A stretch of 63,860 nucleotides of DNA. Source: Acidobacteriota bacterium (lineage in GTDB: Bacteria; Acidobacteriota; Vicinamibacteria; Vicinamibacterales; UBA823). Position 1 is the stretch's first letter, and every line of letters begins with the position of its first letter. A program made the position numbers and the translations under genes. Of the stretch, positions 8,494-17,128 are shown piece by piece. The notes beneath the pieces were generated by a model. That model saw nothing but the letters and a program-made list of their open reading frames with translations. It searched no databases and was not told the origin of the DNA. The stretch is from the NCBI GenBank assembly GCA_002730525.1, contig PCAK01000039.1, positions 1-63,860 on the forward strand, in the 5' to 3' direction.

Positions 8494-10116
8494 TCATCGG
8501 CCGCCCGCCGTCGTCTCGTTCGCCTCACGACGCTTGGCACGCTCGACCATCCCGCGCACATCGGCGAGCAGTTCCTTGGCGTCGTAGACGATGCCGTCCT
8601 TGATCGTGTAGCGGACGCCGCCGACGCGCTCGGCCAGGCCGGTCTCGTCGTTCAACCGTTCGGCGCCGGTACCGTAGAGCACCTGGAAGTTCTCGAGCGG
8701 GTTCTCGTCGACGATGACCAGGTCGGCCAGCAGCCCCGGCCGGATGATGCCGTACTCGATCGGGATCCCCTTCGGCTCGTGTAGCGTTTCGGCGCCGTTC
8801 AGCGTCGCCGAGCGGACGACCTCGAGCGGATGGAAGCCGGCCTCCTGCAGCAACTCGAACTCGCGAATGTAGCCGAAGCCGTACAGCTTGTAGATGAAGC
8901 CCGAGTCGGACCCGGTCGTCACGCGGCCGCCCTGATTCTTGAAGTCGTTCAGGAACGACATCCAGACCTGGTAGAAGTTCTTCCAGGCGACCTCGTCGTG
9001 CGTCGTCCAGTAGTACCAGTAGGCGCCGTGGTTCACCCGGCTCGGCTCGAAGAACTCCCACTGCGACGGCAGCGTGTAGTCGGCGTGCCAATCGGCGTTC
9101 TTCGCCCGCATGACGTCGCGCCCGGCTTCGTAGATCGTCATCGTCGGGTCGAGCGTCGTGCCCAGCTCGAGGAACTCGTCGATGAGCGCCTGCCATTCGT
9201 CGCTGCCGCGGGGGTAGATCTGGTTCCAGAGGCGCGCGACCTGGCCGAACCGATCCTGCTCGTTGCTCTGGTTCTGTCCAGCCGGCCAGTCCTGAACGGT
9301 GTAGTCCTTGAGCAGCGCCTCGAAGAGCCCGTAGTAGTGGGTGACCGTGCCCAGGCCGAGCCGCGCCGCGTCGATCGCATTCATGCGGGCGACGCCGTTC
9401 TGGCCCAGATGCGCCATCGACCCCATGCCGTGCTGTTCGGCTTCGTCGATCAGCGCTTCCATGATCGAGGGGTCGTAGCTCCCGAGCTTCAGCCCTTCCA
9501 CGCCCTTGGCTGCGGCCCAACGCACCCATTCGCGCGCCGCCTCGGGCGTGCGGATCGACCCGCCGTCCCAGCCGTCACCGGTGCCCGGCCGGCCGTAGGC
9601 GACGATCCGTGGCGCGACGATCTCGTTACGCGCGCTGCGATCGCGCTCGCTAAGCACCCAATCGCGCGCGCCGGCGCCGGCGTCGCGCACCGTGGTGACG
9701 CCGTGGCCCATCCAGAGCTTGTAGGTGTACTCCGCCTCCGGCGCCTTCGGCACGCCGCCGATATGCGTGTGCAGGTCGACGAAGCCGGGCATGACGTACA
9801 TTCCCTCGGCGTCGATCTCGCGCGTGGCGTCCTGCGGCCTGCGCTCGTCGTCGATCGGCGAACCCGGCGTCCCGACGCCGCGCACCTCGGCGATCCGGTT
9901 CCCTTCGACGACGAGATCCATCGGACCCTGCGGAGGCGCGCCGGCACCGTCGATCACAATCGCACCGCGGATGATGAGCCGCTCGAACGGCCCCTCCCCC
10001 TGATCGCCACGGTCGGGCGCCGGAATCATCTGGCCGGCCTCCTGCGCCAACGCGCCGGTTCCGACCGCCAAGCCGACGACAACCGCGCCGGCGACGAGCC
10101 ACTTACTCACGTTCAT
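8494..10116 (-). CDS. Exported amidohydrolase family protein
   Basis: About 540 residues from ATG 10116, preferred over 10134 because GGGAG stands just upstream and the Sec signal (VSKWLVAGAVVVGLAVGTGALAQ) then begins at residue 1. The metal-dependent TIM-barrel amidohydrolase domain carries DLHTHIGG (HxH), a downstream metal-region His in MAHLGQ, and a C-terminal composite beta-sandwich typical of imidazolonepropionase/prolidase-like enzymes. The family hydrolyses cyclic amides or Xaa-Pro-type bonds; the substrate is not predictable. It lies just downstream of the MoaD-like and AOR genes on the same strand (about 40-base gap) and may be co-transcribed. Confidence 0.82.
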   Translation of the reverse strand: MNVSKWLVAGAVVVGLAVGTGALAQEAGQMIPAPDRGDQGEGPFERLIIRGAIVIDGAGAPPQGPMDLVVEGNRIAEVRGVGTPGSPIDDERRPQDATREIDAEGMYVMPGFVDLHTHIGGVPKAPEAEYTYKLWMGHGVTTVRDAGAGARDWVLSERDRSARNEIVAPRIVAYGRPGTGDGWDGGSIRTPEAAREWVRWAAAKGVEGLKLGSYDPSIMEALIDEAEQHGMGSMAHLGQNGVARMNAIDAARLGLGTVTHYYGLFEALLKDYTVQDWPAGQNQSNEQDRFGQVARLWNQIYPRGSDEWQALIDEFLELGTTLDPTMTIYEAGRDVMRAKNADWHADYTLPSQWEFFEPSRVNHGAYWYYWTTHDEVAWKNFYQVWMSFLNDFKNQGGRVTTGSDSGFIYKLYGFGYIREFELLQEAGFHPLEVVRSATLNGAETLHEPKGIPIEYGIIRPGLLADLVIVDENPLENFQVLYGTGAERLNDETGLAERVGGVRYTIKDGIVYDAKELLADVRGMVERAKRREANETTAGGR

Positions 10117-10154
10117 GACGTCTCCCTCTATCAAGGTTTCAACGTATCAACCGA

Positions 10155-10433
10155 TCAGCCGCCTTCCAGGGCTGAGAGAATCTGAATCTGGTCGCCGCTC
10201 CGGGTCGGCGTCGTCAACTCCTCAGGGCGCAACTGCCGGCCGTTGAGAAAGACCGCCATCACCGGGTTCAACTCGTGCTCGGGCCGCCAGACCAGCGGGG
10301 CCAACTCGCCGTGCCGGTCGGTCAAGGCGCGGAGCGCCGCGCCGACGGTCTCCCCTTCCAGTTCCAGCTCCACCGCCTCCACGCCGCCGATGCGCTCGGC
10401 GAAGAGCGCCGGGAAGGCAACGGTCACGCTCAC
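10155..10433 (-). CDS. MoaD/ThiS family ubiquitin-like protein
   Basis: 92 residues with a beta-grasp fold and the C-terminal Gly-Gly (SALEGG) needed for adenylation and thiocarboxylation. It resembles MoaD and small archaeal modifier proteins. Its start codon overlaps the AOR stop by four bases, so the two are translationally coupled. By family knowledge, such proteins supply sulfur for the dithiolene of molybdopterin or tungstopterin, so this copy probably serves the adjacent tungsten enzyme. A general MoaD function cannot be excluded because no other moa gene is in the window. Confidence 0.88.
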   Translation of the reverse strand: MSVTVAFPALFAERIGGVEAVELELEGETVGAALRALTDRHGELAPLVWRPEHELNPVMAVFLNGRQLRPEELTTPTRSGDQIQILSALEGG

Positions 10434-12256
10434 AGCGCGGCGATCTCCGGCTCGAAGACCTCCCAGACCTTCTGCTGCAACTCGGCGAGGAAGTCGCGCG
10501 TGATGAAGGACGGCGTCTTGACCTTCGGATTCGGCGCGTCGACCGCCTCCGCGGGCAGCGTGTACTCGTCGAGCCCGTAGCCCTGCTTACGCTCGATCGC
10601 CAGGCCGCGCAGGTAGGCGCGGCGCACCGCGGCCAGGAGATCCTCGAGCGGGATGTCGATGCCGCCCTCGACCTGTACCGCCCCGATCGCCATCTTCTGC
10701 CCCATGCCGGCGAACTTGCAGGTGCCCAACAGATCGTCGCGCACCTGGTAGAGGCCCTTCTGGGTGATCGCCTTCACCCAGTAGTCCATCGACGTGTCGC
10801 CTTCCATGACCAGGCTCATGAAGGTGCCCATCGTCATATGGCCGCCGGCAATCGCCCACGGGTAGCCCGGGTTCGTCTCGGGCAGATAGGCCGGCAGTTC
10901 GAGGCCCTTCACGTGCATCGCGTAGCCGGTCTCGCCGGTCTTGACCGACAGCCGCTTGACGCCCTGCCCCACCTCGGGCATCGTCCCGCGCCCGGCGCCC
11001 TCGATCAGTTCGCGGATCTTCTCGAAGTCGCCGAACGTGGCACCGTTCAGAAGCGGCGCGTCGGGATGACGGCCGTTGTAGTCGAGGACGTAGCCGACCG
11101 TCGAGCCGCACGAGATCGCGTCCATGCCGAGGTTGTCGACGAGCTGCACGAGCTGCCAGGCCTGCTCGGCGTCGTGCACGCCGAGGTTCGTCGCCAGCAG
11201 GTTGAGCGGCTCGTAGTCGAACTTGGCCCGGAACGCGCCGCGCGAGCCGTCGTCCTTCTTCTCGTAGATGTTCTTGTGGCAGCTGATGCCGCAGCGGTAA
11301 CACGACTCGGCCTTGATGACGAAGTCGTCCTCGAGATTCTCCCGGAACAGCCGATCCACCGAGCCGTCGGCCTTCGGACGGAAGTTGTCGTGCGGCACGG
11401 CGTGAAACTTCTCGAGGATCGGAAAATTCGACCAGGTGCCGCCCAGCCCGCCCTTGTCGGCCTCGCGGAACTTGACCGAGCCCGGGCCGGTCGAGATCTT
11501 CTTGTTGATCTCCTTCACCTCGGGCGCCAGCTTCGTCCGCTTGTCCGGCGATTGCGCCACGAGCGCGATGAGATTCTTCGAACCCATGACGGTGCCCATG
11601 CCGCCGCGGCCCGCGAACCGGCACTTGTCGTCGCCCGACTTCAGCTCGTTCTCGGTGCTGAGCGCCACGGCGGCGAAGAAGCAGGACTCGTATGCCTCGC
11701 CCGCCGGGCCGATGGCGGCGAAGTGCGCGTCGGCGTAGTCCTTCCGGAGCGCCATGATCTTGTCGTGGGTGTCGAGCCCGAGGAGCGCATCGGCCGGCTT
11801 CAACGTGAGCCGCGGGCCGTCGTCGCCCGTCTGGATGACGATCATCAACGGCCGGCTCGCCTGGCCTTCGACGACGATCTCGTCGAGCCCGGTCCACTTC
11901 ATCTTCGAACCGAACTTTCCGCTGGACGCCGACCAGATGGCGGCCGGGAGTCCGGAGTCCGAGTGCTTCAGCGGACTGAACGCCGAGAAGTACGTCCGGA
12001 GGCCGGTCATGACGTTGGTGCCGGTGAGGATCCCGGTGTTGATGATGAGCGGATTATCCGGCGCGAGCGCATCGCTGACGTCGCGCGCCATCAGCATCTG
12101 AAACGATCGGCCGAAGCCGCCGAGGACGTCCTCGAAATTGGCGCACGGCACTTCCTCGACCGCGATCGATTCGGCGGCGAGATCGATCATCGCGCGCGTG
12201 TAGAGCACCTTCGCGGGGTCGACGTTCGAGCCGTCGCCGCTATTCAGGTTTCGCAT
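10430..12256 (-). CDS. aor: Tungsten aldehyde ferredoxin oxidoreductase
   Basis: 608 residues, close to the usual size of about 605 for the AOR family. The [4Fe-4S] ligands are C319-x2-C322-x3-C326 (SCYRCGISC) with C513 (LLGTCKF) as the fourth. Family motifs GRGGMGTVMGSKN and LPAYLPETNPGYPWAIAGGH are present. The enzyme oxidises aldehydes to carboxylic acids with ferredoxin, using bis-tungstopterin, in the cytoplasm. A TATAAT box lies upstream at 12307-12312. The gene heads an apparent operon AOR, MoaD-like, amidohydrolase. The 5' end overlaps the frameshift-extended tail of the nucleoside hydrolase gene by 17 bases. Confidence 0.93.
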   Translation of the reverse strand: MRNLNSGDGSNVDPAKVLYTRAMIDLAAESIAVEEVPCANFEDVLGGFGRSFQMLMARDVSDALAPDNPLIINTGILTGTNVMTGLRTYFSAFSPLKHSDSGLPAAIWSASSGKFGSKMKWTGLDEIVVEGQASRPLMIVIQTGDDGPRLTLKPADALLGLDTHDKIMALRKDYADAHFAAIGPAGEAYESCFFAAVALSTENELKSGDDKCRFAGRGGMGTVMGSKNLIALVAQSPDKRTKLAPEVKEINKKISTGPGSVKFREADKGGLGGTWSNFPILEKFHAVPHDNFRPKADGSVDRLFRENLEDDFVIKAESCYRCGISCHKNIYEKKDDGSRGAFRAKFDYEPLNLLATNLGVHDAEQAWQLVQLVDNLGMDAISCGSTVGYVLDYNGRHPDAPLLNGATFGDFEKIRELIEGAGRGTMPEVGQGVKRLSVKTGETGYAMHVKGLELPAYLPETNPGYPWAIAGGHMTMGTFMSLVMEGDTSMDYWVKAITQKGLYQVRDDLLGTCKFAGMGQKMAIGAVQVEGGIDIPLEDLLAAVRRAYLRGLAIERKQGYGLDEYTLPAEAVDAPNPKVKTPSFITRDFLAELQQKVWEVFEPEIAAL

Positions 12257-13385
12257 CGTCGAATGGGGTCTTGTGACGCGCGCGGTGTGCGGGCGCGGAT
12301 GCCGGAATTATACCGCTCCGGCCGGCTTCACTTCGGCCGGACCAGCCGCGCCAGCAGATCGGCCTTGAAGGCCGGGGTGACGTCGTGGCAGTAGCGAACT
12401 CGGCGCGCCGTCGCCAGCGCTTCGGCGACGACGAGACAGGCTTGTCGGGCGCGGCCTCACCCATCGACGGCACCTTCACGTCGTCTGGCGCGGTCTGGAT
12501 CGCCGCGGGCAGGTCGTCGCACGTGAGCCAGGCCGGCGATGTGAGATAGGCGACGGCCAGCGTGTCGAACGGATAGAACCCCTCGACGCCGAAGCGGCTC
12601 TCCCACCATTCGAGCCAGCCCGACGCCGGGCCGGCCAGCCAGCGGGTCGCCTCACCACCCTGGGCGAGGCGGTCCATGTCGGCTTGGGTCAGGACGACCT
12701 TCGACGAGATCTCGAACGGCGCAAGCACGATCTCGACCTCCGCGTCGAGCAGGAGCTGGAATGCGGACACGTCCAACTCGAAGTTCAGATCCATGAGCGG
12801 CTCGCTGCGCGTCGTCTCGGCAACGAACCGCTGTCCCGGACGTCGCCCGGCGACGGCGACCACACGGTCGATCCGGTCGACGAGCTCGGGATGGTTCCGT
12901 ACGACGGTGGCGACCGTCGTCACCGGACCGAGTGCCAGAATGGTGAGCGGCGCGGCGCGAAGCGCCGAGGCCAGCGCGCGCGACGCATCGGTCGCTCGAC
13001 CGAGTTCGTCGCCGCTCTCGGCGCCGCGATGGACGACCATGCCGGCAGGTCCGAACCGTTCCATCACATCCCGGGCAATGCGCAGTGTCTCGTCGATCCC
13101 GGCGTTGCCGAACGTCGCGCTGACACCGCGGACGTCGAGTTCGGGCGAGTGGAAGGCCTGGGCGAGCGCGAGGCCCTCGTCGTTGATCACCAGGCAGTAC
13201 CCGCCGGCCGCCGAGGGATCGACGTCAATCCAGACCGGAATCGGCTCGGTTGGCTGCGCCGATGCGGCGCTAGAGACGAGCGCCAGGACAGCGACCAGCA
13301 CTACGCTACAAGCGGAAGCGCAGCCCCTAGGGGCTGTGGCATCGCAGGGCTCAAGCCCTGCGCTACGTGACATAGAGGCTCGCAA
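12240..13385 (-). CDS. Exported nucleoside hydrolase-like protein, frameshifted C-terminus
   Basis: The frame encodes 381 residues of the inosine-uridine nucleoside hydrolase family, which splits ribonucleosides into base and ribose. The N-terminus has a Sec-like segment ending SAASAQ. The metal/ribose-binding Asp cluster is split as DVDPS and NDEGLALAQ, a variant arrangement. The last 60 residues are low-complexity and unlike the family. In another frame the same DNA encodes ACLVVAEALATARRVRYC and ends at TGA 12328-12330, so a one-base indel near 12440 is likely. The true start is uncertain because palindromic repeats fill the upstream sequence and the annotated ATG overlaps the peptidase stop. 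Confidence 0.75.
   Translation of the reverse strand: MRASMSRSAGLEPCDATAPRGCASACSVVLVAVLALVSSAASAQPTEPIPVWIDVDPSAAGGYCLVINDEGLALAQAFHSPELDVRGVSATFGNAGIDETLRIARDVMERFGPAGMVVHRGAESGDELGRATDASRALASALRAAPLTILALGPVTTVATVVRNHPELVDRIDRVVAVAGRRPGQRFVAETTRSEPLMDLNFELDVSAFQLLLDAEVEIVLAPFEISSKVVLTQADMDRLAQGGEATRWLAGPASGWLEWWESRFGVEGFYPFDTLAVAYLTSPAWLTCDDLPAAIQTAPDDVKVPSMGEAAPDKPVSSSPKRWRRRAEFATATTSPRPSRPICWRGWSGRSEAGRSGIIPASAPAHRARHKTPFDDAKPE
12307..12312 (-). promoter_or_regulatory. Putative -10 box of the AOR operon
   Basis: TATAAT on the minus strand, about 50 bases upstream of the AOR start at 12256. No good -35 hexamer is visible at 16-18 bases. It falls in the spacer left after the ancestral nucleoside hydrolase stop at 12328, which supports the idea that the upstream gene originally ended before this promoter. 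Confidence 0.45.
13321..13361. repeat. Paired palindromic (REP-like) repeats
   Basis: Two adjacent perfect palindromes, CAGCCCCTAGGGGCTG (13321-13336) and GCAGGGCT-CA-AGCCCTGC (13344-13361). They lie directly after the M3-type peptidase stop and inside the annotated 5' end of the nucleoside hydrolase. The second is of the GCAGGGCTNNAGCCCTGC type. In RNA they would form strong hairpins that could protect or terminate the upstream transcript. Confidence 0.75.
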
Positions 13386-14979
13386 ACGCTTCGGCCGAGA
13401 GCGGCGCCCCGGTGCAGCGCTCGGTCAACTCGTGCCAGGGATAGCGGTTGCCGGGTGCGAACACCTCGTCGCGAAGGTAGCGGCCGGCGTCGGCGCGGTC
13501 GTAGAAACAGGTCGCCGCCGGATCGGTGCCATCACCCAGCGTGTCGGCCAGACGCCGACGCAGCTGGGTCCCGAACAGATCGCCCATCACGTAGCTCTGG
13601 TAGTACGCCGGATAGACGGCGATGTGGACCTTCGCGGCGTAGTCGGGCGCGATCCGATCGGGCGGCGGCAGCAGCTGGTAGCGCTGCTTCAACTCCCACC
13701 AGAGCGCGCCCAGGTCGCCGTCGTGTCCGGCGTACATCGCATGCTCGAAGCGCACGACCACCTGGGCCCACCGGCTGAAGATCAACTTCTCGGCCGCGAG
13801 GCTGCGTCGTGCTGCTTCGACGAGCCGCGTGGCTTCGCCGACCGCCGCCCCCAGCCCTCGGACGAGGAACTCCTCGTTCTTCGCCATCGACCCCATCATC
13901 ATCGCGATCCCCTCGGTGGTGATCGCGCTCGAGGCCTCCTTCAGCACGAACGGCAGCGCGGCGTCGAGATGGACGTCGTACACGGCGTGGCCGAGCTCGT
14001 GCAGCAGCGTGTCCATCCAGCGGGTGCTCGGCTTCAGGTTGCACAGGATCCGGACGTCGCCCGCGCGGTCGAGGTCGACGGAGAACGCGTGCGGGCTCTT
14101 GGTGTCGCGCTCGTAGAGATCGCTGCGTGCCAGGACCGCCTCGACCGGCATCCCCAGGCTGGCGTAGTACCCACGCGCGACCTCGATCAGGTCACGATCT
14201 CGAAAAACGGCGTCGAGGCCGGACTCGCCTTCGCCGATCGCTTCTTGAAAGAAGAGATCGCCGAAATGCCAGGGGCGAAGCGCCGCTGGCTCGAGACCGA
14301 ACCGCTCGGCCTGGCGCGTGTCGAGTTCGGCCTTGAGTGCGGCGAACGGGCTGCGCGTCAGGTCGTCCAGATCGTCGAACAACCGGAGCAGCGCATCGGC
14401 GTCGATCTCCTGCAGGTCGAGCGCCATGGCGAAGTAGTTCGCGTAGCCCAGTTCGCGAGCGATGGTGTTGCGGAGCTCGACGACCTCGCGCACGCGATCG
14501 GCCACCTGGGCGCCGACCGCCATGTAGCTCTTCCATGCCGCCTCGACCGCGCGGCTCTCGCGAGACTCGCTCAGCACCTCGCGCACCTCGTTCTCGGTGA
14601 GCGACCGTCCGTCGACTGTGCTCCGATGCGTGTTGAAGGTCTGCTCGATCGAGTTCTCGATCTCCACGATCCGCTTCTGGCGCGCGGGGTCAGCCTGCCG
14701 GCCGAGGCAGGTGCGGTAGAGCACGTCCACCTGGCGGCGCAGCACCGGATCGTCGAGTCCCGCATCGCGAAAGCGCACGAGGTCGGCGAAGACCGCACGG
14801 TCGCTCTGCAGCTCGATGATCGCCGCCTCGGCGCGCGCCTTGCGCCCGAACGCCGCGTCCGAGCCGGTCACGTTGGCGTCCCACCAGGCGTACGAGCTTT
14901 CCAGGTGAAGCGGGCGGTACCGGTCGAGATAGTTCGCGATAAACGCGGTGACGGCGCGCGCGTCGGCGGTCTTAGTCAT
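13363..14979 (-). CDS. M3/M2-type zinc metallopeptidase
   Basis: 538 residues from ATG 14979. The gluzincin motif HELGH (327-331) sits within LLHELGHAVYDVHLD, and a downstream Glu (ITTEGIAM, about residue 356) is the likely third zinc ligand. Overall layout matches the M3/M2 oligopeptidase superfamily (thimet oligopeptidase and ACE-like), which cleaves short peptides in a closed channel. No signal peptide is seen, so it is probably cytoplasmic. The longer upstream frame is a shadow. The start overlaps the aminotransferase stop by four bases, so translation is coupled. REP-like palindromes follow the stop. Confidence 0.88.
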   Translation of the reverse strand: MTKTADARAVTAFIANYLDRYRPLHLESSYAWWDANVTGSDAAFGRKARAEAAIIELQSDRAVFADLVRFRDAGLDDPVLRRQVDVLYRTCLGRQADPARQKRIVEIENSIEQTFNTHRSTVDGRSLTENEVREVLSESRESRAVEAAWKSYMAVGAQVADRVREVVELRNTIARELGYANYFAMALDLQEIDADALLRLFDDLDDLTRSPFAALKAELDTRQAERFGLEPAALRPWHFGDLFFQEAIGEGESGLDAVFRDRDLIEVARGYYASLGMPVEAVLARSDLYERDTKSPHAFSVDLDRAGDVRILCNLKPSTRWMDTLLHELGHAVYDVHLDAALPFVLKEASSAITTEGIAMMMGSMAKNEEFLVRGLGAAVGEATRLVEAARRSLAAEKLIFSRWAQVVVRFEHAMYAGHDGDLGALWWELKQRYQLLPPPDRIAPDYAAKVHIAVYPAYYQSYVMGDLFGTQLRRRLADTLGDGTDPAATCFYDRADAGRYLRDEVFAPGNRYPWHELTERCTGAPLSAEAFASLYVT

Positions 14980-16175
14980 GCGTCGTGGCCCACGTGATCC
15001 CGCAGGACGTCGAGCAGGGCGGCCACGTCCGACGCGTCGTTGTAGACGTGGGGTGACACGCGGATCGCGCTGCCCCGCAGCGAGACCGACACCTTCCGCG
15101 CTTGCAGTTGCCGCTTGACCGCCTCGAGGTCGACGCGCGCCGGCGCGTGCAGACCGAAGAGATGCCCGGCTCGCCACTCGTCGCTCTCGACGCCGAATCC
15201 GAGGTCGCGCACCGCATCGAACAGATCGGTCGTGATCGCGTGGCAGTAGGCCTGGACGTCCTGGAGATCCCACGCGAGCACCTGCTCCAGAGCGGCGAGC
15301 AGCATCGGCATCAGGACGAAGTTCGACCGCTCCCCCACGTCGTAGCGCAGCGCGCCCGGATGATAGTCGTCCTGGTAGTCGATGAGGCGACGGAAGTCGT
15401 CGCTGCCCCGGCGGGCGGCCCAGCCTTCCTCGAGCGGGATGCCGCCGTCGAAGCGGGGCCCGTAATACGCGAGCCCGACCGAGTACGGGCCGAGTAGCCA
15501 CTTGTAGCCGGCGCAGACCAGCGCGTCGGGTTGCACGCGGGCCACGTCGAACGGCATCGCCCCGACGGCCTGCGTGCCGTCGACGACAAAGGCCGCGTCG
15601 CAGTCGCGCGCCCGCGCGCCGATCGCTTCGAGATCGAAACAGGTGCCGTCGGTCCAGTGCACTGGCGCCGAGGCCACGACGACCGTCTCCGAATCGACGG
15701 CCTCGATGACGCGCGTCGTCCATTCTTCCCCGCGCTGGACGTGCTCGGGCGGCGTCACCGTGCGCAGATCGACCCCGTGGCGGCGCGCCGCCTCGCGCCA
15801 GGCGTAGACGTTGCTCGGAAACTGCCCGTCGGCGACGACGATGTTCTGCCCCCGCGCGAACGCCAGGTTGCGCGCCACCGTCGCGATTCCGTAGGAGGCT
15901 GCCGGGACGATGGCGACGCGCTCGGGCGCTGACGCGCCGATGAGCCGCGCGAAGAGCTGCCGGACCGTCTCGTTGTCCCGGAAGAAGTCGTCGGCGTGGA
16001 TGCCGCTCGGCGCCGCCTTCCGCATGATGCCGCCGATGCCGGCTTCGACGACCGTCTTCGGCGTCGGCGACATGTAGGCGCAGTTCAGATAGTGCTCGCC
16101 GTCGGGCAGTGAGAAGAGGTGCTTCTGGTTGGTCAGCACGGTGCGTCGTCGTCCATCATAGTAACTGACGCTCAC
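14976..16175 (-). CDS. Class V PLP-dependent aminotransferase
   Basis: 399 residues of the cysteine desulfurase / isopenicillin-N epimerase-like fold. The PLP Schiff-base lysine is K225 in CAGYKWLLGP, and the PLP-ring Asp is D199 in VVDGTQAVG. The mobile-loop Cys expected of cysteine desulfurases is not obvious, favouring an aminotransferase, epimerase or kynureninase-like role. It overlaps the upstream transporter and the downstream peptidase by four bases each, so the three proteins are produced together. This suggests import or export of an amino compound coupled to peptide breakdown, but the substrate is unknown. Confidence 0.88.
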   Translation of the reverse strand: MSVSYYDGRRRTVLTNQKHLFSLPDGEHYLNCAYMSPTPKTVVEAGIGGIMRKAAPSGIHADDFFRDNETVRQLFARLIGASAPERVAIVPAASYGIATVARNLAFARGQNIVVADGQFPSNVYAWREAARRHGVDLRTVTPPEHVQRGEEWTTRVIEAVDSETVVVASAPVHWTDGTCFDLEAIGARARDCDAAFVVDGTQAVGAMPFDVARVQPDALVCAGYKWLLGPYSVGLAYYGPRFDGGIPLEEGWAARRGSDDFRRLIDYQDDYHPGALRYDVGERSNFVLMPMLLAALEQVLAWDLQDVQAYCHAITTDLFDAVRDLGFGVESDEWRAGHLFGLHAPARVDLEAVKRQLQARKVSVSLRGSAIRVSPHVYNDASDVAALLDVLRDHVGHDA

Positions 16176-17053
16176 GTGCGACGCGGCGCGGCGGTCGCTA
16201 CGGCGATACCGACAATGACCACGCCCGCGCCGGCGAGCGATTGACCGGCGAGCGTTTCGCCGAGCAGGAGATAGCCCAGGAGCAACGCCGCGACCGGAAA
16301 GGTGTAGGTCACGAATGCCAACGTGCTGACCGCGACCTGTTTCAGGAGCGTGTAAAAGATGACGAACGCGGCCACGGAGCCGAACAGGCCCAGGTAGACG
16401 ACGCTACCCACGGCGGTGGGAGTCCAGACGACCCCGGACGGATCCTCCGTCATCCACGACATGGTGAAGAGCCCCACCGACGCGTAGGTCATCGGCAACG
16501 CCGTGAGGGTGTAAGGGTGCAGGTGCCCGCCCCACCGTTTGATGGCGACGTTGCTGACCGCGGCCGCAAGCGGCGACAGCAACGTCACGCCGGCGGCCGT
16601 CACAGCGAGCGGATGCGCCATCTGGAGATCGTCTCGGAAGATGAGCGCCACGCCGGCGAATCCGACCACCATCCCGACCAGACGCCGGCCGGTCACTCGC
16701 TCGCCGGCGATAACGAGGTGCGCGAGCAGCATCACGAAGAACGGATTGGTCGCAAACAGCACCGCGCTCAAACCCGACGGAATGTACTGCTCGCCCCAGT
16801 AGACCGCGCCGTACGACAGGCCGATGCCGATCAGTCCGTGGGCCAGCAGCGCCAGATGGGTCCGCGCGCGGCGCGGAATCGCGACACCCTGTGCCCAGCT
16901 CAGACCGAACAGGACGGCCGCCGCGAGAGCGAACCGAAACCCCGCCCCGTGGAACGGCGGCAGCGTTTCGAGGCCGATCTTGATGACCGGCCAGGTCGAG
17001 CCCCAGATGAGACAGAGCGCGACGACGAGGACAACACGGATGGGAACGGACAT
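16172..17053 (-). CDS. EamA/DMT family transporter
   Basis: 293 residues with about ten hydrophobic helices in two EamA repeats (roughly 5-135 and 150-290). Family motifs include WGSTWPVIKIGLETLPP near the N-terminus and VAAFVIFYTLLKQ in the second half. DMT proteins export amino acids, purines or related metabolites, or exchange nucleotide sugars. It is the first gene of a three-gene overlapping operon with an aminotransferase and a peptidase, so an amino-acid-like substrate is plausible. Confidence 0.88.
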   Translation of the reverse strand: MSVPIRVVLVVALCLIWGSTWPVIKIGLETLPPFHGAGFRFALAAAVLFGLSWAQGVAIPRRARTHLALLAHGLIGIGLSYGAVYWGEQYIPSGLSAVLFATNPFFVMLLAHLVIAGERVTGRRLVGMVVGFAGVALIFRDDLQMAHPLAVTAAGVTLLSPLAAAVSNVAIKRWGGHLHPYTLTALPMTYASVGLFTMSWMTEDPSGVVWTPTAVGSVVYLGLFGSVAAFVIFYTLLKQVAVSTLAFVTYTFPVAALLLGYLLLGETLAGQSLAGAGVVIVGIAVATAAPRRT

Positions 17054-17128
17054 GACCTAGTCGGCGATCGGGAGTAGTGCAGAACGCCCGGGCTGGAGCC
17101 GAGAACCTCTCCGAGAACGCAACCCACC

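Noticed and set aside
10838-12394. 518-codon ORF opposite AOR
   Set aside because: No domain signature and composition typical of a GC-rich shadow; AOR on the other strand has all its cluster ligands.
12676-14997. 773-codon plus-strand ORF across the nucleoside hydrolase and M3-type peptidase
   Set aside because: Low-complexity Arg/Ser text without motifs; opposing genes are firmly identified.
13363-15723. 786-residue version of the M3-type peptidase
   Set aside because: The first 248 codons run antisense-like through the aminotransferase; ATG 14979 with a four-base overlap gives the normal family N-terminus.
16241-17077. ORF opposite the DMT transporter
   Set aside because: Polar, Arg/Asp/His-rich shadow of a ten-helix membrane protein.
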